Shown here one piece after another: positions 28,833-37,298 of a stretch of DNA of 64,000 nt (position 1 is its first letter; the number at the start of each line of letters is the position of its first letter). The DNA comes from Acanthopleuribacter pedis (GTDB taxonomy: Bacteria > Acidobacteriota > Holophagae > Acanthopleuribacterales > Acanthopleuribacteraceae), in assembly GCF_017377855.1 (NCBI RefSeq), contig NZ_JAFREP010000005.1, positions 398,604 to 462,603 on the forward strand, given 5' to 3'. Under the pieces are notes generated by a model. The model did no database searches. It was not told where the DNA came from and saw only the letters and a list, made by a program, of their open reading frames with translations. A program made the position numbers and the translations under genes.

Positions 28833-29051
28833 ATGAATTTTCTGGCCTACGCCATTCTGTGTGTCATTGTGGGGATGCTGGGGAACCGAACGCAGATCGG
28901 ATTTTGGGGATTCTTTTTCCTGTCGTTTCTGTTTACCCCGTTTGTTGGTCTCGTCTTGGTGATGGTTGGCCGACCCCGCGGCGTGCCCAAAACGACGATC
29001 CAAAACAAGGTGGTACATGTTCACCTGGAAGAAGAGCCTGATCTAAAGTAA
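28833..29051 (+). CDS. Small membrane protein, 72 residues
   Basis: ATG 28833 with GAGGG upstream, 8 bp after the prohibitin-like gene. Two hydrophobic helices (FLAYAILCVIVGMLG and FWGFFFLSFLFTPFVGLVLVMVG in outline) are joined by a short polar turn, with a polar tail ending LEEEPDLK. The second part resembles short hydrophobic helices seen in SPFH-linked proteins. Its role is unknown; the context suggests a partner of the prohibitin-like protein. Confidence 0.7.
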   Translation: MNFLAYAILCVIVGMLGNRTQIGFWGFFFLSFLFTPFVGLVLVMVGRPRGVPKTTIQNKVVHVHLEEEPDLK

Positions 29052-29055
29052 TTAT

Positions 29056-29169
29056 TGGGTAAGGGTTTGTGTTCTAGTGAGCGGGCTCCTAACCCTGCTG
29101 GGTGACGGTGCGAATCCCCGCGGCCTTGCGCCGCGAGGCGCCCTGGTGTTTGCGCGCGATGTTTACCCA
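29056..29169 (+). other. Structured intergenic element, possible RNA or tRNA-like remnant
   Basis: TGGGTAA (29056-29062) pairs perfectly with TTACCCA (29163-29169). Inside lies a 9-bp GC hairpin with one mismatch (29116-29138, loop CTTGC). Between them is a stretch resembling tRNA arms: CTCCTAA flanked by pairing G and C runs, and GGTGCGAATCC, which looks like a T-arm or a cobalamin-riboswitch core. It does not fold as a normal tRNA, lacks CCA, and I could not fit the whole B12 consensus. Confidence 0.3.
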
Positions 29170-29203
29170 CCGACACAACTCGATTTCAGTTACGTGCGAT
29201 CCC

Positions 29204-29226
29204 CCTTGTGAGCATTGCGGGTTAAG
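29204..29226. repeat. REP-type palindrome, copy B (one arm only)
   Basis: Only the right arm is present (CCTTGTGAGCATTGCGGG followed by TTAA). The left arm and core are missing, so this is a solo half element between the structured intergenic element and the hybrid sensor gene. Confidence 0.7.
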
Positions 29227-29334
29227 ATTCTCCGACAAACGGGCGATTTTTTAAAAGAGCACCCCCAACCCGTTGTGCCCAGACGCTCGGCCCTATGTTG
29301 GTACCTCGCCCTTCGTGACTTTTTCGCTCAGGCT

Positions 29335-32300
29335 GTGACGCTTTTGAACCAACTCTTTCGTTTCTGCTCCTTTTGCCGTACCCCGGTCCTGTTATTGGGG
29401 ATGCTGTTTCTCGGTCGGCTTCTCGCCCATCCGCCGGGTTTGCCCGTGATTCGCAACATTGCGAGCGAAACCACGGCCGCGCACGGTCAAAATTGGATGG
29501 TGATTACCGGACCCGGGGGGTGGTTGTACTTTGCCAACAGCGACGGCTTGTTGGTTTACGATGGGGCGGGTTGGCACTTGCACCGAACCCCGAACGGTTC
29601 CATTTTGCGCTGTCTGACCCGGGCCCCGGACGGCACGGTTTATTATGGGGCCGAGGGGGATCTCGGTTTTTTTCGACCTGACCAGGGTGCTCAAATCAAA
29701 ATGGTTTCGCTGGTAGATAAATTACCGGAACGCGAACGCAGCTTGCGGCATGTGTGGAACGTCCACTACTTCGAGGGCCGCGTCGTGTTTGTTTCTTCGG
29801 GAAAAATCCTGATCTACCATCCTGAACGCGACCTTTTTACCGTGGTTCGTGCCGAGGATGAATTCCACGCTTCGTTCCTTTTGGAAGGCCGTCTTTGGGT
29901 GCGGGTTTTTAACCAGGGCTTGTTTCATTTGGTAGGGGATCGTTTGATGTCGATTCCCGGCGGCGAATTTTTTGCCGATAAACGGGTGCACGGTCTGCTC
30001 TCCTATGACGACGACACCTTTTTGGTCGTAACCTTGAACCAGGGCTGTTTCCTGTTACGCCCCGGTTACCCGGACCCAAGCCGGCGCATTCAGCCGATGA
30101 CGGGATCGGTCAACGAATTCCTTAAAACGAACCAGGCTTATCGCGCGGTTTGGCTGGATGAACATCGCCTCGCGCTGGCCACTTTGTTGGACGGGATGAT
30201 GATTGTCGACCGCGAATTGAACCTGCTTTCCCACATTAATAAGGACGCGGGTCTGGTGGACAACAGCGTGTTTGATCTCTACCTCGATCCGCACCGGACC
30301 CTCTGGGTAACGACCAACAATGGTATCAGCATGCTGGCCGTTAACGAACCCTTGCGTGTTTTGCCAGGCTGGCTGGGTTTTGATTCCTCGCCGCAGGTGG
30401 TTCAGTACCATCAGGGCAAGTTGTATGTCGGCACGTTTCGCGGGGTGTTCGTGCGTGATTGGCCCTCGGCAACCCATGCCTTAGCGCCTTTTGAGCGGGT
30501 CGCGGCGGAACGGGACGTGGCCTGGTGTATCGCCGTCGACGGGGACGACTTGCTTGTCGGCAGTAAATCCCATGTTCGGCGGATTCGCGGTCGGCAGATG
30601 GAAAATGTGTTTGCCATTGATTCGCCCGTATTCGCCATGGCACCCATGCCGGGTAAACCGGACACCATGGTGCTCGGTGCGCGCAACGGCCTGCATCTCA
30701 TGGATCGGCGTGAGGATGATTGGGCCTATCGCGGTCGTTTGAACGAATTTGACCACAGTGTTGAGTACATGGTGATCGACCGCGCGGGCTGGTTTTGGGT
30801 GAACTACACCGGGCAAGGGATGTGGCGCGTCCGTTTGGATGCGGCGCGAGGCGCGGTTGAGACGGTGGTCACCTTGGGTGCGGCCCAAGGTTTGCCCTCG
30901 GACCTCGGAAACCGACCCTTTCTCATTGGCGACGCGGTCTGGGTGACGACCGAGGCGGGCCTGTACCGCTATGTGCCCGAGGGTGATCGTTTTGAGCCGA
31001 TCACCGCGGTGAACCATCAACTACCGCGGCCTTTGCCGGCGGTGTTGCACTTGGCCCAAGACACGAACGAGAACCTTTGGTTGCAAATCCGTCGAAAAGG
31101 CAATGTCGGCGGCGCCCAGCACCAGGTGCTTCGCTTGGATGGGGCGAGCTCGGAAGGGGTTGCCGCGCCCAAACAATTGGCCTTGTTGGCCGACCAGCGC
31201 CTTACCGCCTTGTTGCCTGTCCCTACCGGTGAGGTGCTGTTCCTTGAAAACGACCGCATCACCTTATTTGAGCCGGAGCTGGAAGCAACTGAGGAAGAGG
31301 AACCTTTTCGCGCGTTTCTCACCGCCGTTCGTGATCCCGGCGATCATCAGTTGATTCTGACGCCTCAATTGGATCGATTCCCGCCCGAGCATCGATTCCC
31401 GCCCAACCGCACCGGGTTCCGCTTTAACTTTACCCAGAACTACTTGGCTTTTGGCGAGTTGGTTGATTATCAATTTTATTTGGAAGGGTTTGACTCGGAT
31501 TGGTTGCCCTGGACGGATGCGCGGGCCCGCGATTACACCAACATGCCTCCTGGCCGTTACCGCTTCCATTTGCGGGCGCGTAACCACGAGGGACGCATCA
31601 GCGAAGAGACGGTGTTCCCCTTTGTGATTCAGGCTTATTTCTGGCAGACGACCGGCTTCCGGTTGGTGCTGGTGGTGGCGGTCTTTGGTTTGCTTTGGTT
31701 GGGGCAACGCTTGGCCAACCGTTGGTGGATCCGGCGCACCGAGGCCTTGGAGCGTTTGGTGGCCGCGCGCACCGACGCCCTGCGGCAGGCCCAATCGGAA
31801 TTGACGGAAAGCGCGCGGATGGCGGGCATGGCGGATATGGCCGTGAGTGTCCTGCACAATGTGGGTAACACGCTCAATTCGGTGGTGACCTCGACCACGC
31901 TCATCAAGGAAACGGTTAAAAACTCCAAGCTGGCGGGATTGGCCAAGGCCAATCACGTGCTGGCCGAGGTTTTGGCCGAGGAGGGATCGTTTCCAATTGA
32001 TCCCGATGTTCATGAGCGGCGGCGGATGCTGCGCGCTTACTATGAAAAATTGGGGAACGCGCATGTGAAGGAGCGTGAACGGTCCCTGGACCATTTGGCG
32101 AGGTTGGATGAGTTGGTGACGGTGATGCGCGATATTGTTGCCAGCCAAGAGCAGTTGTTGGAGCATGACAGCTTGCGGGAGTCCTTGGATTTGACCGCGG
32201 TGTTGGAGCAGATATTGGTGATGGAAGCCTCCGCGTTCCATCGGCACGGCATTGTGGTGACGCGGAAGACGCGGCCGATGCCGCCGGTGCCGATGGAGAA

Positions 32301-32637
32301 ATGGAAAATTTTGCATGTGTTGACGGCGCTGTTTCAGAACGCGATGGATTCGATGTTGCAGGTTCCGGCGGGGGATCGGCGGTTGCAGGTGGTGACCTTC
32401 CAAGACGAGGATGGGGTTGGGGTTTCGATAACGGATAGCGGTGTCGGGTTCGAGGCGTCGATGCGGGAGAAGTTGTTTCAGGCCGGTTATTCAACCAAAG
32501 CAGGCCGATCAGGCTTTGATTTACACCACTGCGCAAACTTTATGCGGCAGATGGAGGGCGACCTACGACTGGAGAGCGAGGGCGTGGGGAAAGGCGCGTG
32601 CGCAACCTTGGTGCTCCCGCTGGAGGCGGATGGTTAG
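29335..32637 (+). CDS. Hybrid sensor histidine kinase with periplasmic beta-propeller (Reg_prop/Y_Y_Y)
   Basis: About 1100 residues. The start is uncertain: no early ATG exists, and GTG 29335 gives a signal peptide (TPVLLLGMLFLGRLLA); the frame is open back into the palindrome arm at 29215. The periplasmic part (to about residue 675) has repeated Reg_prop-type blades (e.g. DNSVFDLYLDPHRTLWVTTNNG), then a Y_Y_Y-like domain (YQFYLEGFDSDWLPWTDARARDYTNM, split here as a description). One membrane helix lies near 775-795. The kinase core has the H-box LHNVGNTLNSVV, an N-box FQNAMDSM, ITDSGVGF and LFQAGYSTK. It has no receiver or output domain, and no response regulator gene lies nearby. The propeller type often senses polysaccharide fragments. 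Confidence 0.8.
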   Translation: MTLLNQLFRFCSFCRTPVLLLGMLFLGRLLAHPPGLPVIRNIASETTAAHGQNWMVITGPGGWLYFANSDGLLVYDGAGWHLHRTPNGSILRCLTRAPDGTVYYGAEGDLGFFRPDQGAQIKMVSLVDKLPERERSLRHVWNVHYFEGRVVFVSSGKILIYHPERDLFTVVRAEDEFHASFLLEGRLWVRVFNQGLFHLVGDRLMSIPGGEFFADKRVHGLLSYDDDTFLVVTLNQGCFLLRPGYPDPSRRIQPMTGSVNEFLKTNQAYRAVWLDEHRLALATLLDGMMIVDRELNLLSHINKDAGLVDNSVFDLYLDPHRTLWVTTNNGISMLAVNEPLRVLPGWLGFDSSPQVVQYHQGKLYVGTFRGVFVRDWPSATHALAPFERVAAERDVAWCIAVDGDDLLVGSKSHVRRIRGRQMENVFAIDSPVFAMAPMPGKPDTMVLGARNGLHLMDRREDDWAYRGRLNEFDHSVEYMVIDRAGWFWVNYTGQGMWRVRLDAARGAVETVVTLGAAQGLPSDLGNRPFLIGDAVWVTTEAGLYRYVPEGDRFEPITAVNHQLPRPLPAVLHLAQDTNENLWLQIRRKGNVGGAQHQVLRLDGASSEGVAAPKQLALLADQRLTALLPVPTGEVLFLENDRITLFEPELEATEEEEPFRAFLTAVRDPGDHQLILTPQLDRFPPEHRFPPNRTGFRFNFTQNYLAFGELVDYQFYLEGFDSDWLPWTDARARDYTNMPPGRYRFHLRARNHEGRISEETVFPFVIQAYFWQTTGFRLVLVVAVFGLLWLGQRLANRWWIRRTEALERLVAARTDALRQAQSELTESARMAGMADMAVSVLHNVGNTLNSVVTSTTLIKETVKNSKLAGLAKANHVLAEVLAEEGSFPIDPDVHERRRMLRAYYEKLGNAHVKERERSLDHLARLDELVTVMRDIVASQEQLLEHDSLRESLDLTAVLEQILVMEASAFHRHGIVVTRKTRPMPPVPMEKWKILHVLTALFQNAMDSMLQVPAGDRRLQVVTFQDEDGVGVSITDSGVGFEASMREKLFQAGYSTKAGRSGFDLHHCANFMRQMEGDLRLESEGVGKGACATLVLPLEADG

Positions 32638-32665
32638 GCTCCCAACGCGGCGCGCAAACCAATCC

Positions 32666-33005
32666 GAAACCCTCCATGGACGGCCGGGGTGGCAACGCGG
32701 CGGGCACATCGAGACGAAACCCTCCATGGATGGGCGACGATCAGGTGCACCCTAACGAGGCGGGTACACCGAGATGAAACCCTGCACGGATGGGCGATGA
32801 TCCGGTGCACCCCAACGCGGCGGGCACACCGAGATGAAACCCTGCACGGATGGGCGATGATCCGGTGCACCCCAACGCGGCGGGCACACCGATACGAAAC
32901 CCTGCATGGAACGCCAGGGTGCCAACTGGGCGCGCAAACCGAGACGAAACCCTGCGTGGATGGGTAATGATCCGGCGCACCCCAGGGGGGCGCGCACACC
33001 GCCAT
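32666..33005. repeat. Tandem array of 50- and 60-bp units
   Basis: Six units begin GAAACCCT(C/G)CA at 32666, 32716, 32776, 32836, 32896 and 32946. Units 1 and 5 are 50 bp with one inner sequence (GCCGGGGTGGCAAC type). Units 2, 3, 4 and 6 are 60 bp with another (GGGCGATGATCCGGTGCACC type). Units 3 and 4 are nearly identical. Frames are open on both strands because the 60-bp unit is a multiple of three; I do not believe they are genes. Confidence 0.9.
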
Positions 33006-33060
33006 ACATGGCCCACAATTGATTTAAACGGTGAACCAGAGGTGAACCACGTCTGGTTAG

Positions 33061-33598
33061 GCTGAAGGCCTTACGGATTTCAGCCCTGGGTAAACGGTTG
33101 TGAAGCAACCGTTTACCCAGGGTCCCCGGGAGTTCCCGTCGTGTAGGCCGCCGGAGGCGCCGGCACCCCAACCAAAACCCCAACCAAAACCCCAACCAAA
33201 ACCCCAACCAAAACCCCAACCAAAACCCCACCCTTGATTCATTCCAGGGAATTTATTATGCGTGGCCTCTGGTGCCAACGCCTTCAGCGTTTTCCCATTC
33301 GTGAACTCCCTGCACCCAGGGTACGGCCATTTTCAATGGCCGTACCCTGGGCTAAATTATGGCCCCCCTTCAGGGGGCGTCCAAAGAGGCCGGGTTCCAC
33401 CCGGCATTCATTCGAAGCATGGTCCATCGATGGGGTTGTGCGGCCCGCTCCGGGGCGCGCCGGGTCAATACCCATCCAATCAGGACCCACGCCGTGACAG
33501 GCCCTCTGGTGGCAAAACCTTCATCGTCTGCTCGTCTCTACACGCCCACCCGGGAATTAATGATGGCCCCGCTCCGGGGCGCGCCGGGTCAATACCCA
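33061..33598. repeat. Hairpin-mosaic noncoding block
   Basis: It contains a 17-bp perfect stem (33084-33100 with 33106-33122, loop TGAAG). Next are five copies of the 12-mer CCCCAACCAAAA (33166-33225). Another 17-bp perfect stem follows (33315-33331 with 33335-33351, loop TTC), with further small hairpins in the following 60 bp (e.g. GCCGGGT/ACCCGGC). Finally there is a 33-bp direct repeat (33444-33476 and 33568-33600), whose second copy contains the stop codon of the hydrolase gene. No gene is present. Confidence 0.85.
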
Positions 33599-34234
33599 TC
33601 AGCCGCGATCCTTCAATCTTCGCAGCAGGAAACCCGCCGCCACCGTCGCCGCGATCTGCAAATGGCCTTCCTCGGTGAAGCCGGACTTCTTGCGGGGCTT
33701 AAACGAATGGTCGCCGTCCTCCAGCCACGAGATCTCTATCGCCGGGGAAAGCGGGTAACCCGCCACCTCTTCTTGGTTACCGAGCGTGTCGCGGGTGCCT
33801 TGCACGATCAGGGTCGGGGTTTTCAAGTCGGTCAGATGCGCCGTGCGCAATTTTTCCGGTTTTCCTGGCGGGTGGAAGGGGTAACCTAAGCAAATTAAGC
33901 CGGTTATGTCGTGTTTGTCGGCAATCAGGGAGGCCATGCGCCCGCCCATGGATTTGCCGCCAATGGCGACTGGGCCGCGCGCCTGTACCGCCGTGATTTG
34001 TTGCGCCCACGCCTCGAGCAGTACCGCTTCTTGGTTCGGTGGGGCTTTGACGCCTTCCGTGCGGCGCCGTTGCATGTAGGGGAACTCGAATCGGATAACT
34101 TGGATACCAAAGCTCGCGACACCCGCGGCAAAGTGGTTCATGAAATCGGAATCCATCGGCGCGCCGGCACCGTGGGCCAGGATGAGGCGGAGTGGCGCCT
34201 CGTCGGGTCCGTCGATAAGCGGGGTTTGGGTCAT
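33599..34234 (-). CDS. Alpha/beta hydrolase of the Tex30/KANL3 family
   Basis: A 211-residue hydrolase. LILAHGAGAPMDS forms the oxyanion loop. The nucleophile serine is in GGKSMGGRMAS (near residue 94), the aspartate in VQGTRDTLGNQEE and the histidine in DGDHSFKPRK. ATG 34234 has GGAGG at about 9 bases. No signal peptide, so cytoplasmic. Substrate unknown. Its last bases come from the second copy of a 33-bp direct repeat, so the C-terminus may have been altered by insertion of the repeat block. Confidence 0.85.
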   Translation of the reverse strand: MTQTPLIDGPDEAPLRLILAHGAGAPMDSDFMNHFAAGVASFGIQVIRFEFPYMQRRRTEGVKAPPNQEAVLLEAWAQQITAVQARGPVAIGGKSMGGRMASLIADKHDITGLICLGYPFHPPGKPEKLRTAHLTDLKTPTLIVQGTRDTLGNQEEVAGYPLSPAIEISWLEDGDHSFKPRKKSGFTEEGHLQIAATVAAGFLLRRLKDRG

Positions 34235-34258
34235 GGGCGGTGGTTCCTCCGTGTTGGG

Positions 34259-34324
34259 TTAGCCCGCATTGCTTACAAGGCTTTCAGCTTCTCGCTACGA
34301 ATCCTTGTGAGCAATGCGGGTTAA
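34259..34324. repeat. REP-type palindrome, copy C (complete)
   Basis: Complete 66-bp element. Arms TTAGCCCGCATTGCTTACAA and TTGTGAGCAATGCGGGTTAA pair over about 22 bp. The core (GGCTTTCAGCTTCTCGC...) is in the opposite orientation to copies A and E. The terminal TTA at 34321-34323 is the TAA stop of the kinase gene read on the minus strand. Confidence 0.9.
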
Positions 34325-37149
34325 TTGGGGTTCATGGCTGGGTCGGGGATCGGCATGAGGGCCAAGAGATCGGCGCGCATCGGGAGTGGAACCCGTTGCT
34401 TTTCTTGGAGCCGGCGCCGCATCCATTCGAGCAAGGCGACCTCTTCCGGGGCAAACACGTTCGGCTCGGATGCTTCGAGGGCGAGCAGTCCCTCAAAGGC
34501 GGCTTGACGCTGGTCGCGTTGGTAGGCCAGCAAGAGGCGTAGGAATTTCAATCGGGGCAATTCGGGATCGTCTTCTGACAAGGCCTCAAGCAAGGTTTCG
34601 GCTTCTTGAAGGCGGTTGCGGCCGATGAACAGTTCCGCCAGCAGGAGGCGGCTGTTGCGAACGCCGGCGGCGTTGTCGATTTTTTTGAAGATGGTAAGGG
34701 CCTGGGTCAATTCGTTTTCGGCAGTGTCCAGTTGGTTGCGTTTTAGGGCGATGACCCCGCTGAGTTGGTGGATATGGGCGCGGAGAAAAGGCTCTTGGAG
34801 CTTGCGGTGTTTGACCAGTGCCTGCATGTTGAGGTGTTCCGATTCGTCCAAGCGGTTGCGGCTCTCGGCGCCGCGGGCCAGGTTAAACAGGAGGTAAGCC
34901 GCGTATTGGTCGTGGCCGACCTCCTCATAGATGGCCAAGGCTTGATGGAAAAGGCGGTCGGCCTGTTGGTAATCGTATGCTTTCAAGGCCAAGGATCCCA
35001 AGTTGTTGTAGTTGGCTGCTTCTACATCGCGATCCTGAATTTCGACCGCGATATCAAGTGCCTCTTGGTAGTAACGGCGGGCTTCTTCGTTGTCATCGCG
35101 TGCCGCCGCGATCAGGCCCAGGTTCTGGATACATTGGACCCCGTCGACCTGGTTGTTTTCTTTTCGGAAAATGGCGAGGGCTTGCATGAAATAGGACTCG
35201 GCTTTGTCCAGTTCGCCTTTACCCCAAAAAATGATGCCTAGACGGTTCAGCGCATTGGCGAAACCGGAGGGGTCCTCGTTTTTGAGGTAAAGATCCTTGG
35301 CCAGTTGGTAGTAGTAATGGGTTTTTTCCCAATTGCCGTCGTGTTTGGCGAGGTCGCCGAGCAGGGTGTAGACGTTGGCTTTGAGGGTTAGGTCGGGGTC
35401 TTCGTCCTCGCGTTCCAGCAGGTTGTTGCACAGCTTGCGCATTTCCTCGTAGTTGCCGAGTTGGTAATGGGTGGCGGCCAGTGAATAAATCGCCTTGAGG
35501 AAACCGGGATCGCGTTCCACGCAGATTTCAAAATAGTGGCGGGCCGAGGCGGCATTGCCGGTGGTGAGTTGGTGGAATCCCATCGACCAAATCATCAGCG
35601 CGTAGGGGTCCTCGGAAAAGACCTCGCCGTGGTTGGGTGTCATCTTGCTTTCCGGGTGGAGTCGGTTGTTGATTTGGGCGACGACCGCGCGGATTGCGAA
35701 GGTTGGGTTCTGGGCGATGATGTTGCGGCTTTTGTAGTGTTTATCGTCGCGGTAAAGGTGGTAAACCAGGTGGTATTGGCCGGTGACTGGGTCTTTGTCG
35801 ACCACGGCTTGGATAAGCAGGTCGGCGCCCAAGCGTTGGGTCAGTTGGTCGACCCCTGGGCGGTCGAGCAGCTGGTCGTCGGGCTGGTTGCCGAGGGCGC
35901 GCTGCACCGAATCGCTGGGTAACATGGTGAGGCTGGGAATGTCGTCCAGCTTTTCTTGCAGCAGCTCGGCCAAGCCGATTTTCATCCATTCCGAGCCTTT
36001 TTCGTCGGTTTCGTTGAGCAAGGGGAGCAAGGCCGCGGAAAGGGTTTCGTCGCGCATAATTAACGGGCTTTGGCGGTTGAACCAGGCCGTTACCAGCGCG
36101 GTGATCACCAGCAATGCGACGAGGGTGCCCAGCGCGGCGATGCGACGGCGGCCCCGGCGTTTCAGGCTGGGTTTGCCCCGTATTTGTTGAAGGCGGAGTA
36201 GGGTTTCGACGGCCGTGATGCGGGTGCTGGGATCAAGCCGGGTCAAATCGTTGATGAGTCGGACGAGGTCGGGGTCGAGGTTGTCGCCTTGAGGATCCAA
36301 GGGGAACTTTTCGCCCTTGCCGACCTTCATTAACAGGGCATGGTAGGGCAGGTTCTTTTTGTAGGCGGGTCGACCCGTCAGCATTTCCTGCAAAATAATG
36401 CCGAAGGCGTACATGTCGCTGGCCGCGGTGGCTTCTTCGCCGCGCGCTTGTTCCGGGCTCATGTAACGGGGGGTTCCGACGACGGTCCCGTGGGTGGTGC
36501 GGTCACTGCGCAAGTTTGCGGAATCGGAGGCGGCAAGAGACAGCGTTGGTTGCTCGCAGATATCGTTGAGGCCGTCCAAGGTGGCGGCCTCGGACAGGTC
36601 GCCGCGAGGGGCGGGCGCGACAAAAGCAACCGCGGCATCGGTGTCTTCGACCTGGGGCTCGGTCGGGCGTGCCAGGCCGAAATCCAACACCTTGACGTCG
36701 CCCTCCGCGGAAATCATGACGTTGTCGGGCTTGAGGTCGCGATGCACGATACGCGCCTGGTGGGCGACCTGTAATACCGTCGCCACGGTTTCCGCAACGG
36801 CCAGTTTGTCCCAATCGTCCTCTTCATTGCGCATCAACGCGCGCAAGGTTTGGCCGTCCAGATATTCCAAAACCAGAATATCGTAATCCTCTTGTTCGAT
36901 CAGATCGTAAATCCCGCAAATGTTGGGGTGCGCCAGTTTCGAGAGGATTTGTGCCTCGCGGAAGAACCGTGTTTTGGTCAGGGGGCTCATTCGCTGGCGG
37001 TGGCTGATGGTTTTGAGTGCCACGGAACGGCCCAGCAGTTGGTCGGTGCCGCGGTAAACTTCACCCATGCCGCCTTTGCCTAGCAGCTCTTCAACTTTAA
37101 ATCGACCGAGTTCGGTGCCCGTCAGGCCGGCGTGGCCGTTCGCGGTCAT
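34321..37149 (-). CDS. PknB-type Ser/Thr protein kinase with TPR repeats
   Basis: 942 residues. The kinase domain is at about 15-325: LGKGGMGEVY (ATP loop), VALKTI (lysine), HRDLKPDN (catalytic), DFGLARP and GTPRYMSPEQ. An acidic insert of about 45 residues sits in the activation segment. One membrane helix follows (IAALGTLVALLVITALVTAW, near 345). A TolB/adenylate-cyclase-like region lies at about 365-500, then around nine TPR motifs (about 505-880). This layout (kinase, membrane helix, TPR) is common in Acidobacteria and Myxobacteria. The stop codon lies inside palindrome copy C. It is 149 bp downstream of hprK, so it may be a separate unit. Confidence 0.92.
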   Translation of the reverse strand: MTANGHAGLTGTELGRFKVEELLGKGGMGEVYRGTDQLLGRSVALKTISHRQRMSPLTKTRFFREAQILSKLAHPNICGIYDLIEQEDYDILVLEYLDGQTLRALMRNEEDDWDKLAVAETVATVLQVAHQARIVHRDLKPDNVMISAEGDVKVLDFGLARPTEPQVEDTDAAVAFVAPAPRGDLSEAATLDGLNDICEQPTLSLAASDSANLRSDRTTHGTVVGTPRYMSPEQARGEEATAASDMYAFGIILQEMLTGRPAYKKNLPYHALLMKVGKGEKFPLDPQGDNLDPDLVRLINDLTRLDPSTRITAVETLLRLQQIRGKPSLKRRGRRRIAALGTLVALLVITALVTAWFNRQSPLIMRDETLSAALLPLLNETDEKGSEWMKIGLAELLQEKLDDIPSLTMLPSDSVQRALGNQPDDQLLDRPGVDQLTQRLGADLLIQAVVDKDPVTGQYHLVYHLYRDDKHYKSRNIIAQNPTFAIRAVVAQINNRLHPESKMTPNHGEVFSEDPYALMIWSMGFHQLTTGNAASARHYFEICVERDPGFLKAIYSLAATHYQLGNYEEMRKLCNNLLEREDEDPDLTLKANVYTLLGDLAKHDGNWEKTHYYYQLAKDLYLKNEDPSGFANALNRLGIIFWGKGELDKAESYFMQALAIFRKENNQVDGVQCIQNLGLIAAARDDNEEARRYYQEALDIAVEIQDRDVEAANYNNLGSLALKAYDYQQADRLFHQALAIYEEVGHDQYAAYLLFNLARGAESRNRLDESEHLNMQALVKHRKLQEPFLRAHIHQLSGVIALKRNQLDTAENELTQALTIFKKIDNAAGVRNSRLLLAELFIGRNRLQEAETLLEALSEDDPELPRLKFLRLLLAYQRDQRQAAFEGLLALEASEPNVFAPEEVALLEWMRRRLQEKQRVPLPMRADLLALMPIPDPAMNPN

Positions 37150-37298
37150 ACCGGAACCCCCTTCAACAAAATGGGGTGGTGGGACGGCTCACCAGAAGGC
37201 CGACCCGTGCGAGGAAGGAGCATGGGAGGAGCAAGAAGGCGGGATCAAGCCCGCGTTAAAAAGCGCCGGGCGACTGAAGGAACCCCGGCGTGAAAGGG

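Noticed and set aside
29056..29169. tRNA-Arg(CCU) or cobalamin riboswitch
   Set aside because: Anticodon and T-arm strings do not fall in a proper cloverleaf with the closing stem, and the B12 core is incomplete; kept only as a low-confidence structured element.
32666..33005. CRISPR-like look of the GAAACCCT repeat units
   Set aside because: The parts between repeats are themselves copies, not unique spacers; no cas gene nearby.
32634..33231. Long frames over the tandem repeats and 12-mer repeats (e.g. GFWL repeats)
   Set aside because: Repeat periods are multiples of three and stop-free; no start signals and both strands equally open.
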